DNA of 64,000 nucleotides from Stieleria neptunia (GTDB lineage Bacteria > Planctomycetota > Planctomycetia > Pirellulales > Pirellulaceae). Numbering within the stretch: the stretch's first letter is position 1; each line of letters opens with the position of its first letter. The notes under the pieces are model-generated. The model saw only the letters and a program-made list of their open reading frames with translations. It had not been told where the DNA came from and made no database searches. The translations under genes and the position numbers were made by a program. The DNA is taken from assembly GCF_007754155.1 (NCBI RefSeq), contig NZ_CP037423.1, forward strand, positions 10,722,938-10,786,937. Reading direction: 5' to 3'. This document shows positions 54,807 through 63,891 of this stretch, piece by piece.

Positions 54807-57050
54807 TCAAAACTCAAAGTTAAAGGTTTTGGCGATCACCCTCCAAAGTCGTTGTCCGAGTGATTTCTTGTCGACGTGGATCTTGGCACTGCCGCGGTAT
54901 CCGGGCCGCAGCGGCAGATCGGAATCGAGGATCTCCAACGGCACGCGCGCTTGGTAGGTCACACTCCGCGGTTTGACCTGTCCGGTCGCCGGATCGATCT
55001 CGGTCTGCAAGTCGCTACCGGTTTGGCTGGACATCGACGTCGACGTCATCCGCAGCGGTTCGCGCGACTTTTCGCTGATCGTTCCCGAAAAGGTTTCCAG
55101 TCGCCGCGAATCGAGTTTCATGTCGACCGACTGGCCCTCGCGAACCAATTGGACGTCGCCTTGGTCGATCGCCAAGATCGCTTCGAAGTCATCGGCGTTG
55201 CCGATTTCGCAAAGCAGGTCGTCCGACGTCAGCATCGCACCGCGGTTGCACAGCTCCAGGGGAGACCCCGACCAGGACGGAAGCTGGCCGTCGTTTCGGT
55301 CTTGTTCGGGGCGCCGCGGGGGCGGGATGACGATGCCGGAAATCGGCGCCGTGATCGTCAGTCTGTCGAGTTCGACCTGAGTTTTCTTCTTCAGTTCGGT
55401 GAGCGAGTCCAGGATTTCTTGCTGTGTTTCGAGTTGTGCGGCGAGTGATCGATCGGAGAAGACTCGGTCGGCCAGTTTTTGCAGTTGAACCTTCGCGACG
55501 GCCTCTTCGATTTCGAGGTCCTTCATTCGCATTTCAAGGTCCGGGTTCTTCAGCACCGCGATCGTCTCGCCGGCCTGAATCGTTTGACCGGGAGACACGG
55601 TGTCGACGATTTGCCCGACACTGCCCGCGTAGACCCGTCCCGCTTCGGTCGGTCGAATCTCAAAGGCGCAATCCACGTGGTGCGGAAGCTTGATGAAACA
55701 CACCGCGGCGATGATCACCGAGACGACCGACAGTGTGATCATCACATTAAAACGTTTCACTTTCGAAAGTCTCCCAGGAGTTCGACAGAACTTCCATGTT
55801 TGAATCACGGGCTGAGCAACCAGTCCCGAAAAACCGATCACCGCGACCATCCGGCCGATCACCTCCAATCCGTAGGGTTCAAGCACCTTGATCACGAACC
55901 AACAGATGGAGAACACCACGACCCAGCGATAAATCACACTGGCGATGGTAAAGAGTGCAAAATAAACGCGCCCCCGCGTCGGCAAAAACGGGTCGTCTTG
56001 CAGTTCCAATCCCAAACAGGTCTTTTGAAACCAGCGTTTCAGGACTTCGGTGCTTTTCTGGCGGAGGTTGGGAATCTCCAGCATGTCCATCAGGATGTAA
56101 TACCCGTCGAACCGCAGCAGCGGGTTGCCGTTGACCAAAATGGTGCTGACGACGTTCAAGAACATCATGTTCAAGCACAGATCGTTGAGCGTCGTCCCCG
56201 ACTCGGTCAGAAACCACACGAAGGCGGCCATCGAGGCCAAGATCATTTCGACATAGATCCCGCCGGCGCCGATCCAGACCCGTTTCCACTTGTTGGGCAG
56301 CATCCATGAATCGGAAACGTTGCAGTACAGACAGGGCGTGAAGACCAGCAGCATGAAACCGATCTCGTGACACTCCCCGCCGAACTTTTTACAGCTCAGC
56401 CCGTGCCCGAATTCGTGCAACACTTTGACGATCGCCATCGTCGCGGCCAGAATCAGCCAACGATCGGCCGCAAAAAATTGCTGGAACGTCGGCAGCCGCG
56501 AATAGACCGTTTCGTATTGCGTCGCCAGCATCAAGGACGCGGCCACGAACAGCCCGATGAAGAACAGCAACGCCGGGACGGTGAACATCCAACCGAACCA
56601 CGGCAAGATCGCATTCAAGATGCGTTCGGGGTCGAAGCCGCGAAACCGAAGGGCGAAGACGTTGGCCATCTTGCCCATCATCTCTTTGTTCTTTTTCTTC
56701 CGCCCGCGATGGCGGAGCGCCTTGCCCTGGCCCGGCGAGTTGCTGATCACCAACCCGCTGCGGTGCAGCATGCCGATGAATTGTTGCAAATCGCCAAAGG
56801 TGATCTTCTGCGGGGCGAATCGCTGTTCGAATCCGTCCTTGATCTGCTGCAAACTGACGTGTCCGTCCAGCATGTTCAGGATGAAGAACTCTTCGTCGTG
56901 AAAACGAAAGTACTGCAACCCCACGGGTTCCTTCAGGACCCAGTAGCCCGTCCCCTGATAGCGATGTCGACTGGACGTCAAATCAGGACGTTTGCGCACC
57001 GTGAGCGGGCGCGACGAACTGCTGACGAGTGATTCGGCAAGTGTGGCCAT
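54807..57050 (-). CDS. PqqD-like/M50 site-2 protease/HlyD fusion protein (cluster 2)
   Basis: 747 residues. The N-terminal PqqD-like part spans about 35-105 (EEFFILNMLDGHVSLQQIK). The zinc site is HEFGH (212-216) with NGNPLLRFDG (307-316), the same positions as in the cluster-1 paralogue. Membrane segments reach about residue 450, followed by a HlyD region (about 460-747; AGRVYAGSVGQIVDTVSPGQTI). All metal ligands for an active protease are there. It probably lies in the inner membrane with the HlyD part in the periplasm. Spacing to the HlyD gene contains a heptamer tract. Confidence 0.9.
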   Translation of the reverse strand: MATLAESLVSSSSRPLTVRKRPDLTSSRHRYQGTGYWVLKEPVGLQYFRFHDEEFFILNMLDGHVSLQQIKDGFEQRFAPQKITFGDLQQFIGMLHRSGLVISNSPGQGKALRHRGRKKKNKEMMGKMANVFALRFRGFDPERILNAILPWFGWMFTVPALLFFIGLFVAASLMLATQYETVYSRLPTFQQFFAADRWLILAATMAIVKVLHEFGHGLSCKKFGGECHEIGFMLLVFTPCLYCNVSDSWMLPNKWKRVWIGAGGIYVEMILASMAAFVWFLTESGTTLNDLCLNMMFLNVVSTILVNGNPLLRFDGYYILMDMLEIPNLRQKSTEVLKRWFQKTCLGLELQDDPFLPTRGRVYFALFTIASVIYRWVVVFSICWFVIKVLEPYGLEVIGRMVAVIGFSGLVAQPVIQTWKFCRTPGRLSKVKRFNVMITLSVVSVIIAAVCFIKLPHHVDCAFEIRPTEAGRVYAGSVGQIVDTVSPGQTIQAGETIAVLKNPDLEMRMKDLEIEEAVAKVQLQKLADRVFSDRSLAAQLETQQEILDSLTELKKKTQVELDRLTITAPISGIVIPPPRRPEQDRNDGQLPSWSGSPLELCNRGAMLTSDDLLCEIGNADDFEAILAIDQGDVQLVREGQSVDMKLDSRRLETFSGTISEKSREPLRMTSTSMSSQTGSDLQTEIDPATGQVKPRSVTYQARVPLEILDSDLPLRPGYRGSAKIHVDKKSLGQRLWRVIAKTFNFEF

Positions 57051-57088
57051 CTATTTCGACAAGGGACCCGAAAGGGGAGTTCTGAGAA

Positions 57089-57151
57089 CTTGAAACTTGA
57101 AACTTGAAACTTGAAACTTGAAACTTGAAACTTGAAACCTAAAACCTAAAA
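57089..57151. repeat. Heptamer tandem tract, nine units
   Basis: Seven perfect CTTGAAA units (57089-57137) followed by two CCTAAAA units (57138-57151). It sits between the HlyD stop and the M50-HlyD start; the HlyD stop codon TAG lies in the last unit. Confidence 0.95.
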
Positions 57152-58093
57152 CAACCCGCCGGCTGCGGTGGGCGGCGCGATCTGCATCGTGGCCCGCATG
57201 CCGGGCTTGATCAACCAATCGTCGCCGTCGCGTTCGTTGGGGACTTTGACCCAGATGCGGTGCTTGTTGTTCAAATCAAGTTCCATGCTGACGTAGTCGA
57301 TCTTGCCGACGTAGGTCCGGGTGACGGGATTCGAACTCGTTCCCCCGACGGTGATTTCGACTTTGACGTCGGCACCTTTTTGAATTTGGCCGGCGTAACG
57401 AAACGCGTCCAGACGCCCTTCGACGCGAACGAAGTCCATTTGCACCAGTTCCACGATCGGGCTGCCCGGCTGGACCCATTCACCGAGTTGGGCGAATCGG
57501 TTTTCGACATAGGCGTCGAATTCGGCGCGGATGGTTCGCATTTCGATATCCGACTGGGCGAGTTTGGTGCCGATCTGCTTGGCAATGTATTCCGCCATCG
57601 CGGTGTTCTCATTCAGATCGGCCAATTCGATGCGTAGGATCGCACGGTCCGCTTCAGCCTGCTTTTTCAGCATTTCGAATTGGGGTGCGGCACCCTTGGC
57701 GTACAAATCGCGATAGGCCGCCGCCTCCTGGCGTGCGATCACCTCGCTTTGCACGGCGTCGCGTTTATTGACATCGTTTTGTGCGTTCAATTTGGCGACC
57801 AGCTCCTCGGCCTCTTTCAGTTCGAGCGCCAGCCGGGCTTGCTTGTCGTCGACGATCGCGATCACATCGCCCTTTTTGATCGACATCCCTTCTTCGACGG
57901 TCAATTGAGTCAGCTTGCCCTGCGTCTCCGAAGGGACCTTGGTCTTGTTGATGAACCGCACCATGCAGTCTTCCACCAAGATGCCAGCGTCGGATTCAAT
58001 TGCGGACTGTGCGAATGCCGGCGCGACTTGAAAGGCGATGGCCATCACGCCGCCAAGAAGGGTGCCGAAGAAGAATGCGTTTCGTTTTATCAT
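57146..58093 (-). CDS. Periplasmic adaptor (HlyD/membrane fusion protein), cluster 2
   Basis: 315 residues from ATG 58093, with a signal peptide (FFFGTLLGGVMAIAFQVAPAFAQ). Lipoyl-like halves (LTQLTVEEGMSIKKGDVI and AQLGEWVQPGSPIVELVQM) enclose a coiled-coil hairpin rich in Glu, Ala and Lys. It ends in a beta barrel. Like its counterpart at 36777-37700, it has no pump gene next to it. The gap to the upstream GAF-HlyD gene is 53 bp, so the genes are probably one operon. Confidence 0.9.
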   Translation of the reverse strand: MIKRNAFFFGTLLGGVMAIAFQVAPAFAQSAIESDAGILVEDCMVRFINKTKVPSETQGKLTQLTVEEGMSIKKGDVIAIVDDKQARLALELKEAEELVAKLNAQNDVNKRDAVQSEVIARQEAAAYRDLYAKGAAPQFEMLKKQAEADRAILRIELADLNENTAMAEYIAKQIGTKLAQSDIEMRTIRAEFDAYVENRFAQLGEWVQPGSPIVELVQMDFVRVEGRLDAFRYAGQIQKGADVKVEITVGGTSSNPVTRTYVGKIDYVSMELDLNNKHRIWVKVPNERDGDDWLIKPGMRATMQIAPPTAAGGLF

Positions 58094-58146
58094 TGAATCG
58101 ATGATCTGTGATTGAGTAGCCGAACAGATGATGGGGAAGGATCGGA

Positions 58147-60198
58147 TCAGAAGAAGAACTTGCAGAGCCATTCCCAGATTTCGTGGAAAAAGACGAACCC
58201 GCTGGAGGCCCGACCGCAGTGGATTTTGGCGATCACCGAAGCCCCCGGGCTGGGTTTCAGCGCTCGTAAGGGTTCCGGATCCGGCAGCGCTTCCATCGGG
58301 ATCACCGCGCCGTGTTCCTCGTGGGCCTCGGCCCGCGGTGAAATGCTGTCCATCGGCAAGCTGGCGTCGAGAGAATCCATGGTCGGGTCGGTCGCCAAAA
58401 TGTAGGTCACTTTGAGCGACTCGGTCTCTTTGGTTTCCATCACGTAGGCGTCCAGGTGCCCCTCGCGTTTTTCGGGCAATTCCAGTTTCAGCGAGTAAGG
58501 CTGCGTCAAATCGGCGACTTCCATCAGCACTTGGCCGGTCATGATCGGTCGACTACGAAGCGTTTCTTCCACATCCCAGGTGGTCACCACACCGTCGATC
58601 GGGGCGCGGATCGTCAACTGCGATTCTCGCTCGCGTTGCAGTTTCAGTTTCTGTTGCAACGAAGTCAGTTTGGTTTCCAGTTCGAACTCCTGACCTTGCA
58701 ACGCCGTGCGATCGGCGGGTTCGAGTTGACCGAATTGCTGGCCCTTGACCTTCCTCAATTCCGCCAGCGTGCTGCGAAGCTGGCCTTCGAGTTCTTCCAA
58801 CTGAATCGCGATTTCGGGATTGCGTAACCGGACCAACTCTTGCCCCTTGGTGACCTTGCTGTTGCGTTGCACCAAGACGTCGATGACTTCGCCATCGATC
58901 GCCGCGAACACCTGGCGACGGACGGTGGGTTCCAAGTTGCCTTCGGCGGAGAGATTGAAATCTTTTTTGATGAAGGTCAGGCCGAGGATCACGGCCAGGA
59001 CCAACGCGGCGATGCCGATGGTTTTGGGCAGGGTTCGGGCACGCAAGATCCACGTCGCCCGGCCCAGCGCTCGCCAAATCGGCATCAGAAATAGATTGCT
59101 GTGCGACTGGGAATTCGCGATCGCCCGCGTCCCGTGTTCATAGACCAAGTCGCAACGCTGCCGAAAAATCTGTTCGGGAATGTCGGTCTCGATCTGCTCG
59201 ACGATCAACGCGCCGATGACTTCGCCGCGGTGTGCGTCGTCGCGATCGATTTCGCCGGCGGCACCGCTGTCTTCCTCCGCGCCGAGCTTGCGCTGCGGTT
59301 CACGCAGCGGCAGCACCGCGATGTTTCGGCCGTAGGACTGGTCGACGTAATCTTCCAGCGCTTCTTCGATTTGGGGCGGCAAGTCCTCGGTCGCACCGTC
59401 GTGATAGAGCGGCTCGCCGGCGGCACAGACTCGCGTGGCCAGCTTGTTCAGGGCGGCAACGATGTTCGACCGATTCTCGATCGTGTCCTGGCCGCTGATC
59501 GATTCGACTTTGCACTTGCCGCCTTTTTTGATCGCCACGCTGACGCGGTCGCAGCCGATCAAGCGGCGTCCTTCGTTGGCGACCACGTAGGCTGTTTCTT
59601 TCAAATCCAACGATTCGTGGGCCGCCCGCGCGAAGGCATCGGCTTGTTGCCAGAGCGTTTGGCGATCACCGAGCGTTTGCAGCTTTTGGCTGCGCAGCCA
59701 TTCCGCCGCCAACGAGCACATTTGCTCGAGAAAACGCAGGTAACCTCGCTGAGTCTCCGGCGCCGTGTCGGGTCGCTGAAAGACTTCGATCAACCCGTCC
59801 TTGTGGCCGTCGTGCGCGAGCGCACCGAGCACCAACAAGTAACGTGTCGGGTTTCCCTCGGCGTCGCCATCGGTCGTGCCGCTGTAGGGCGGAACCAAAA
59901 CCGATTGGCCGGCATTGGCGGCGCGGCTGATCAGCCGCGAGTGACGCACCGCATCATCGGTGTCGGTCGCCAAAATCGACGGCTCGGCGTTGATCTGGTA
60001 CTGCAGTTTCAGTTGTTTGTCGTCGTCGAGCAGCCAAATCGCACCGCCCGCGGCGGCCAGGGCCGTGATGATTCGGCTGAGAAGCTCCGGGTAAAACTCC
60101 TCGGCGGTCGCGCCGCTCTTGGCGAGCGCCGCGATCTCGTTCACCAAGCCGCGAATCTGCGCCTTGGTTTCTTCAACGGTTTGCTGATTAACCGACAT
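58147..60198 (-). CDS. GAF-sensor/HlyD fusion protein (cluster 2)
   Basis: 683 residues. Two GAF-like modules occupy about 30-170 and 185-345. They have the AIWLLDDDKQLKL strand and CDRVSVAIKKGGKCKVESISG. One transmembrane segment is at about 393-410. The HlyD-like part (about 420-683) has FAAIDGEVIDVLVQRNSKV and the second half LTIRAPIDGVVTTWDV. As the first gene of cluster 2 it may be the switch that senses cell state. The same build in both clusters is a sign that the sensing module is not accidental. Confidence 0.9.
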   Translation of the reverse strand: MSVNQQTVEETKAQIRGLVNEIAALAKSGATAEEFYPELLSRIITALAAAGGAIWLLDDDKQLKLQYQINAEPSILATDTDDAVRHSRLISRAANAGQSVLVPPYSGTTDGDAEGNPTRYLLVLGALAHDGHKDGLIEVFQRPDTAPETQRGYLRFLEQMCSLAAEWLRSQKLQTLGDRQTLWQQADAFARAAHESLDLKETAYVVANEGRRLIGCDRVSVAIKKGGKCKVESISGQDTIENRSNIVAALNKLATRVCAAGEPLYHDGATEDLPPQIEEALEDYVDQSYGRNIAVLPLREPQRKLGAEEDSGAAGEIDRDDAHRGEVIGALIVEQIETDIPEQIFRQRCDLVYEHGTRAIANSQSHSNLFLMPIWRALGRATWILRARTLPKTIGIAALVLAVILGLTFIKKDFNLSAEGNLEPTVRRQVFAAIDGEVIDVLVQRNSKVTKGQELVRLRNPEIAIQLEELEGQLRSTLAELRKVKGQQFGQLEPADRTALQGQEFELETKLTSLQQKLKLQRERESQLTIRAPIDGVVTTWDVEETLRSRPIMTGQVLMEVADLTQPYSLKLELPEKREGHLDAYVMETKETESLKVTYILATDPTMDSLDASLPMDSISPRAEAHEEHGAVIPMEALPDPEPLRALKPSPGASVIAKIHCGRASSGFVFFHEIWEWLCKFFF

Positions 60199-60355
60199 GG
60201 ATCAGGAGGGGTCTGCGATGAAAAAGGACGAAGGACTGGGGATCAGGCGACAGTAGTAAATCTTAGGAGCCGTTTCCATGTTGACCTGAACGATGCCACG
60301 CGAATGCTCGCCAGCGGGGGCGTCGTGTACCGGTTTTGGCGATTCGACTCGACAT

Positions 60356-60374
60356 CATATACAGTTTGTATATG
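60356..60374. promoter_or_regulatory. Operator-like 8-bp inverted repeat
   Basis: CATATACA (60356-60363), a GTT spacer, then TGTATATG (60367-60374), a perfect inverted repeat. It is only 13 bp upstream of the ATG at 60388, on an AT-rich island in GC-rich DNA, and between two divergent genes. Confidence 0.55.
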
Positions 60375-60387
60375 ATTGTCCACTGAT

Positions 60388-60888
60388 ATGAATGCACCGC
60401 AAAGACCACCGAACGCCGATCCCCCGCATCCGTCACCGCCGAACCAGGGCGAGGAAGCCGCGACCGCCGACCCGGGGGAAAACCAACCAGCCCACGAGAA
60501 GGGCAGCGAGGCCGTCCTGGCGGCGGCGATGCTGGGCGACCTGAAGCGGGAAATGAATCGTCTGCAACGAGAGATCCGCCTCGCCATCCAGGTTCAACTG
60601 GCGAAAATGAGCGGACGGACGCTGGGCAGCATGGAAGCCAATCGCGAATTGGCTCGATCGATCCAAGAGATGCTCGACGCCCACGGCTTGCGGGTGCGTT
60701 GCACGCACTGCGGCCATCCGGCGATTCTGCGGGTCTCGCCGCGAGCGGGGGCGGCGGCCGGTGTGTTTGTGTTCGACCACACGATCGACGGGCGTCGCAC
60801 ATTTCACGGCGGCCGGGTGTTGATGCCCGAAATCCGGTTGGTCGCCAAACCGGCCCGCAAACCGCGAGGGGAGAAGAAGGCGGGTTAA
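60388..60888 (+). CDS. Small zinc-ribbon-like protein
   Basis: 166 residues from ATG 60388; a TTG at 60376 would add four residues. The first 40 residues are Pro-rich. A helical part (LKREMNRLQREIRLAIQVQLAKMSGR) precedes a single CTHCGHPAILRV motif, with no second Cys pair visible; the metal site would need a dimer. The C-terminus is basic. Not recognised. It is divergent from the cluster-2 GAF-HlyD gene; an operator-like palindrome lies between. Confidence 0.75.
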   Translation: MNAPQRPPNADPPHPSPPNQGEEAATADPGENQPAHEKGSEAVLAAAMLGDLKREMNRLQREIRLAIQVQLAKMSGRTLGSMEANRELARSIQEMLDAHGLRVRCTHCGHPAILRVSPRAGAAAGVFVFDHTIDGRRTFHGGRVLMPEIRLVAKPARKPRGEKKAG

Positions 60889-60926
60889 AGCGCTGGGCGT
60901 GTTCCGCTGTCCTGAAATGCAACGCG

Positions 60927-60998
60927 GTGAAGTATTGACTCAGCAGATCCCGACTCAATCGACAGCCCGCTCGCGCCCTGCCGCTAAAAATGCTTCCC
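60927..60998. repeat. D-family palindromic element, truncated copy 4
   Basis: Only the left tip (GTGAAGTAT) and the right half (CAGCAGATCCCGACTCAATC to CTGCCGCTAA, ATGCTTCCC) remain; the core is gone. An internal deletion explains the size. Confidence 0.85.
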
Positions 60999-61057
60999 AG
61001 CGACCCCGAAAAGAAAGGGGTAGACCAAGCGGTCGTACAAATGGTTATGATCGCTGC

Positions 61058-61624
61058 ATGAGCCAAACCGAAAACCAATCCGCGTCGGCGTCGAGCGTTT
61101 CTCTGCCGTCGCCTGAATCCGCCCGCGAAATGCTGACCGGAGCGATCGAGCAGATTCGCTTTGCACGCCACTACACGCTCGAGTTGCTCGACGCGACGCC
61201 GCAAGACCAGTGGTTGACGATTCCCGCCGGCTTGCCGACCAACATTGCCTGGCAAGTCGGGCATCTGACGGTCAGCCAATATGGTTTGTTGATGTTCCGG
61301 ATCCGTGGCCGCCAGAGCGAAGACCTCGATTTGATTCCGGGTCGATTCCGCAAAGCGTACGGACGCGGGTCGACGCCCAAAGCGGATCCGGCGGGCCAGC
61401 CGAGCGCCGAGGAACTGTTGGAGCGACTCGGCCGTGTCTACGAATCGGGACTGCAGGTGTTGGAGTCGGTTTCGCCGGAGGTGTTGTTGGAGCCGATCGA
61501 CATGCCCTACGCCGGCTATCCGATCAAGTTGGGCGCGATTCTGTTTTGCCCGCTTCACGAACACATCCACGCCGGCCAGATCGGCCTGGTGCGCCGCGCC
61601 CTGGGCCTGGATCCGGTCCGCTAG
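61058..61624 (+). CDS. DinB-superfamily protein
   Basis: 188 residues from ATG 61058. The four-helix-bundle fold is predicted from regular amphipathic helices, with possible metal-binding His in NIAWQVGHLTVSQYG and HEHIHAGQIG. DinB-like proteins include thiol-dependent enzymes and stress proteins. The neighbouring genes give no clue. A copy of the E hairpin lies between it and the convergent pseudopilin gene. Confidence 0.88.
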   Translation: MSQTENQSASASSVSLPSPESAREMLTGAIEQIRFARHYTLELLDATPQDQWLTIPAGLPTNIAWQVGHLTVSQYGLLMFRIRGRQSEDLDLIPGRFRKAYGRGSTPKADPAGQPSAEELLERLGRVYESGLQVLESVSPEVLLEPIDMPYAGYPIKLGAILFCPLHEHIHAGQIGLVRRALGLDPVR

Positions 61625-61663
61625 AGCTTGCGAGCTTTCAATTTTCGAGCCTGCGTTGGTCGA

Positions 61664-61740
61664 GCGGAAAAGGGGTCAGGTACCAAAAACCAAATGGCCG
61701 TAGGGTGCTTCGCATTTTTGGTACCTGACCCCTTTTCCGC
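61664..61740. repeat. E-family element, second copy
   Basis: Inverted repeat of 26 bp (61664-61689 and 61715-61740) with a conserved 25-nt loop containing AAATGGCC and GGGTGCTTCGC. The right flank GCACCCTCACA is shared with the copy at 29.4 kb, and the next gene's stop codon (TGA, minus strand) lies in this flank. Confidence 0.95.
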
Positions 61741-61747
61741 AGCACCC

Positions 61748-63091
61748 TCACAGCGTGTCGACGCGGCGGAAGGTTCCGGATTTGAATCGCAGCGGTTGGG
61801 GATCGGCGAATCCGAATGGCACATCGGTCAGCACTTCGTCGTACGACCGAACGAACAGGCTGTGGTAGAGTTTCAGGTCGTGACAGAGGATCAAACCGGT
61901 CAGCGCGAGGGGCGCGCCGTCGGCGGTGGGTCTGACCAGCAGATTGTCGGTGGTGTACACGATGCCGCGAAACTCGGTGGGAAATCGATCGGTCAACGTG
62001 ACATTGGCGTCGAATCCCCGGTAGGGCGTCGCCGGCGGATTAAAGTTTGCTCCCAGCGTGGTTTCATCCAACGTCGGCTCGATCGCATCGAATTGAACCT
62101 CCGCGTCGGTGACCAGGATGGCTCCCGAATCGCCGGGGGCTTCCCAAGCCAACGCGCCGTTTAAAAAGACGCGACGGGCATCGTGGATCGCCAGCGTGGC
62201 GACGATTCGCGCATTGACGATTCGAATGTCGTGTCCCTGCGCATCGATCCAATAGATCCCGTCGGGATCGGTCTCGCCGTAGGGATTGGTGGCCGATGAG
62301 AGGACGGACAGCGCGATCGCCCGGACACCGTCATAGGTCGACAGGGCGTCCAAGGGGATCTCGGTTCCGGCCTGCTGATAGCGAGCGACAACGTCGAACA
62401 CCGGAGCGTCTACGGAGCTGGCGGCGATGTCGCCGCGGATCGGGAACTGGATCGATCCCGAGCATTCCAAGGTTGCGGTGGTCAGGTAGCCGATCGAATT
62501 GGTTCGGCAATCATCGAAGACCTGAACCGGTCGTTCACTCACCAACGTCGCGCCATCGTTGCACTCCAGATCATCGAACGTGGTCACGCCGTAGCGCAGC
62601 AAATCCAGAGGTGCGAACCCCGTCTCCAACTCCACCGAAACCGCGGCCTGGGCGGAGCCGAACCGCGCGTGCGCGATCACCTGCAGATCATCGAATCGCT
62701 CGTCGGCAAGATCCGCATCTTCGTCGCGGACGTTGTAGCGTGCCGCCGCGTTGGCGGCTCCCGCCATGGCACCGTAGTCGATCCACGCCGACGTGGCCCC
62801 ATGGGTCAAATCCACTCTCCAATCGGGATCCATGGAGAGCTGGACGGAGACGCGATGCAGTTCCGATTCGGCCAATCGAATCGCCGATTCCCGATCGGTC
62901 GCCGCACCCTGTGTCTTGATCCGGGCGGTGTCCAACGAGAGCGCGGTCGCCACTGCACCGGCCACGATCAACGCGGTGAACAACACGGCGACGTACAAGT
63001 AGCCACCCCGCGCCTTGCGTCGAGTCAGCCGCGTACGACGCGCGATCGTTCGGCAGGGTTGAAGATCACTCAAGGGCACGTGGCGATTCAC
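61748..63091 (-). CDS. PilX-like minor pseudopilin/assembly protein
   Basis: 447 residues from GTG 63091, which has a strong GGGGAGG Shine-Dalgarno 7 nt upstream; this decides the start against longer forms. After a basic N-terminus is one membrane helix (YLYVAVLFTALIVAGAVATAL), as in PilX/GspK-type proteins. A Ser/Asp-rich extracellular part follows with IRLAESELHRVSVQL. It is the third gene of a pseudopilin operon. No prepilin peptidase site is recognised (no clear G-F/L before the helix). Confidence 0.8.
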   Translation of the reverse strand: MNRHVPLSDLQPCRTIARRTRLTRRKARGGYLYVAVLFTALIVAGAVATALSLDTARIKTQGAATDRESAIRLAESELHRVSVQLSMDPDWRVDLTHGATSAWIDYGAMAGAANAAARYNVRDEDADLADERFDDLQVIAHARFGSAQAAVSVELETGFAPLDLLRYGVTTFDDLECNDGATLVSERPVQVFDDCRTNSIGYLTTATLECSGSIQFPIRGDIAASSVDAPVFDVVARYQQAGTEIPLDALSTYDGVRAIALSVLSSATNPYGETDPDGIYWIDAQGHDIRIVNARIVATLAIHDARRVFLNGALAWEAPGDSGAILVTDAEVQFDAIEPTLDETTLGANFNPPATPYRGFDANVTLTDRFPTEFRGIVYTTDNLLVRPTADGAPLALTGLILCHDLKLYHSLFVRSYDEVLTDVPFGFADPQPLRFKSGTFRRVDTL

Positions 63092-63174
63092 GGTTCGACC
63101 TCCCCTCGCTTCGTTTGACCCTCTAGGCATCAAGTCAAGCGATCCGTTCATCAACGAAGTTAGAGTCACCCTCC

Positions 63175-63199
63175 CTCTGGGAGGGTGACTTGTTAATTT
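63175..63199. terminator. Intergenic hairpin in the pseudopilin operon
   Basis: A perfect 11-bp stem, GTCACCCTCCC (63175-63185) with GGGAGGGTGAC (63189-63199), loop TCT. It lies between two operon genes. On the minus strand, the direction of transcription, no T-run follows; it may be an RNA-processing or attenuation structure. Confidence 0.5.
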
Positions 63200-63210
63200 G
63201 GTGCGCATGG

Positions 63211-63891
63211 CTAGTAAATCGGCGCCGGGGTGTTGCGAAGCGGCACGACGACGTTCAGCCGCCGATCACCGGAGAAACGAAGTTCGACGCGTCGCAACCG
63301 TTCAAAGGATTGCGACGTCGATCGGTCCGACGGCGTGATCGACACGATCATGCGGAACGTTTGCGGCGATGCATCCGGGCCGGTCACGGTCACGGCCACC
63401 CTGCGAAACTGCGAATTCGCGTCGGAGTCGGTTTGAAAACCGCTGCCGAAACGGCTGAGCGGGGTCACGCTGACATCGACCGCCCAGGCGTCAAAATCAG
63501 GGATCGCCCCGCCATCGCGAAACGTCGGCGTGTCTTGGTGAAACCCGTCGAAGTCGTCGACGTCATCAAACGAAGCTCGGTTCGCTGCCGATTCACCCGG
63601 CTCGGGACCGAACACGGCTTCGTCAGACGCCTCGCGGAAATCCAGGGTCGAGATCTCGTCCAGATAATAGCCTGCCAACCGCTGGCCTTGGACGGCTTGT
63701 CCGGCGGCGATTCGGTTCCGCATCATGTTGGCCGATGCGTTGAGCGAAACCAACATGATCGTCGCGACCAGCGTCAGCGAGACGATGACTTCCAGGATCG
63801 ACAGACCGATTCGGCGAATCGTTGCCGAGCGGCGATTGGCCGCCGCTGCGTTGGCGCGATGACATTGGTAATCCGGTCGTTGCTTATTCAC
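63211..63891 (-). CDS. Type IV prepilin-like minor pseudopilin
   Basis: 226 residues from GTG 63891, which has GGAGGGG just upstream. A prepilin cleavage site is present: RRIGLSILEVIVSLTLVATIMLV, with Glu at position 5 after the expected cleavage. The rest is a folded domain of about 150 residues ending VVPLRNTPAPIY. It may belong to a type II secretion or competence pseudopilus. It overlaps the upstream gene by 8 nt. Confidence 0.87.
   Translation of the reverse strand: MNKQRPDYQCHRANAAAANRRSATIRRIGLSILEVIVSLTLVATIMLVSLNASANMMRNRIAAGQAVQGQRLAGYYLDEISTLDFREASDEAVFGPEPGESAANRASFDDVDDFDGFHQDTPTFRDGGAIPDFDAWAVDVSVTPLSRFGSGFQTDSDANSQFRRVAVTVTGPDASPQTFRMIVSITPSDRSTSQSFERLRRVELRFSGDRRLNVVVPLRNTPAPIY

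Noticed and set aside
57089..57151. Telomere-like repeat
   Set aside because: A 9-unit tract inside an operon on what looks like an internal chromosomal segment; no sign of a replicon end.
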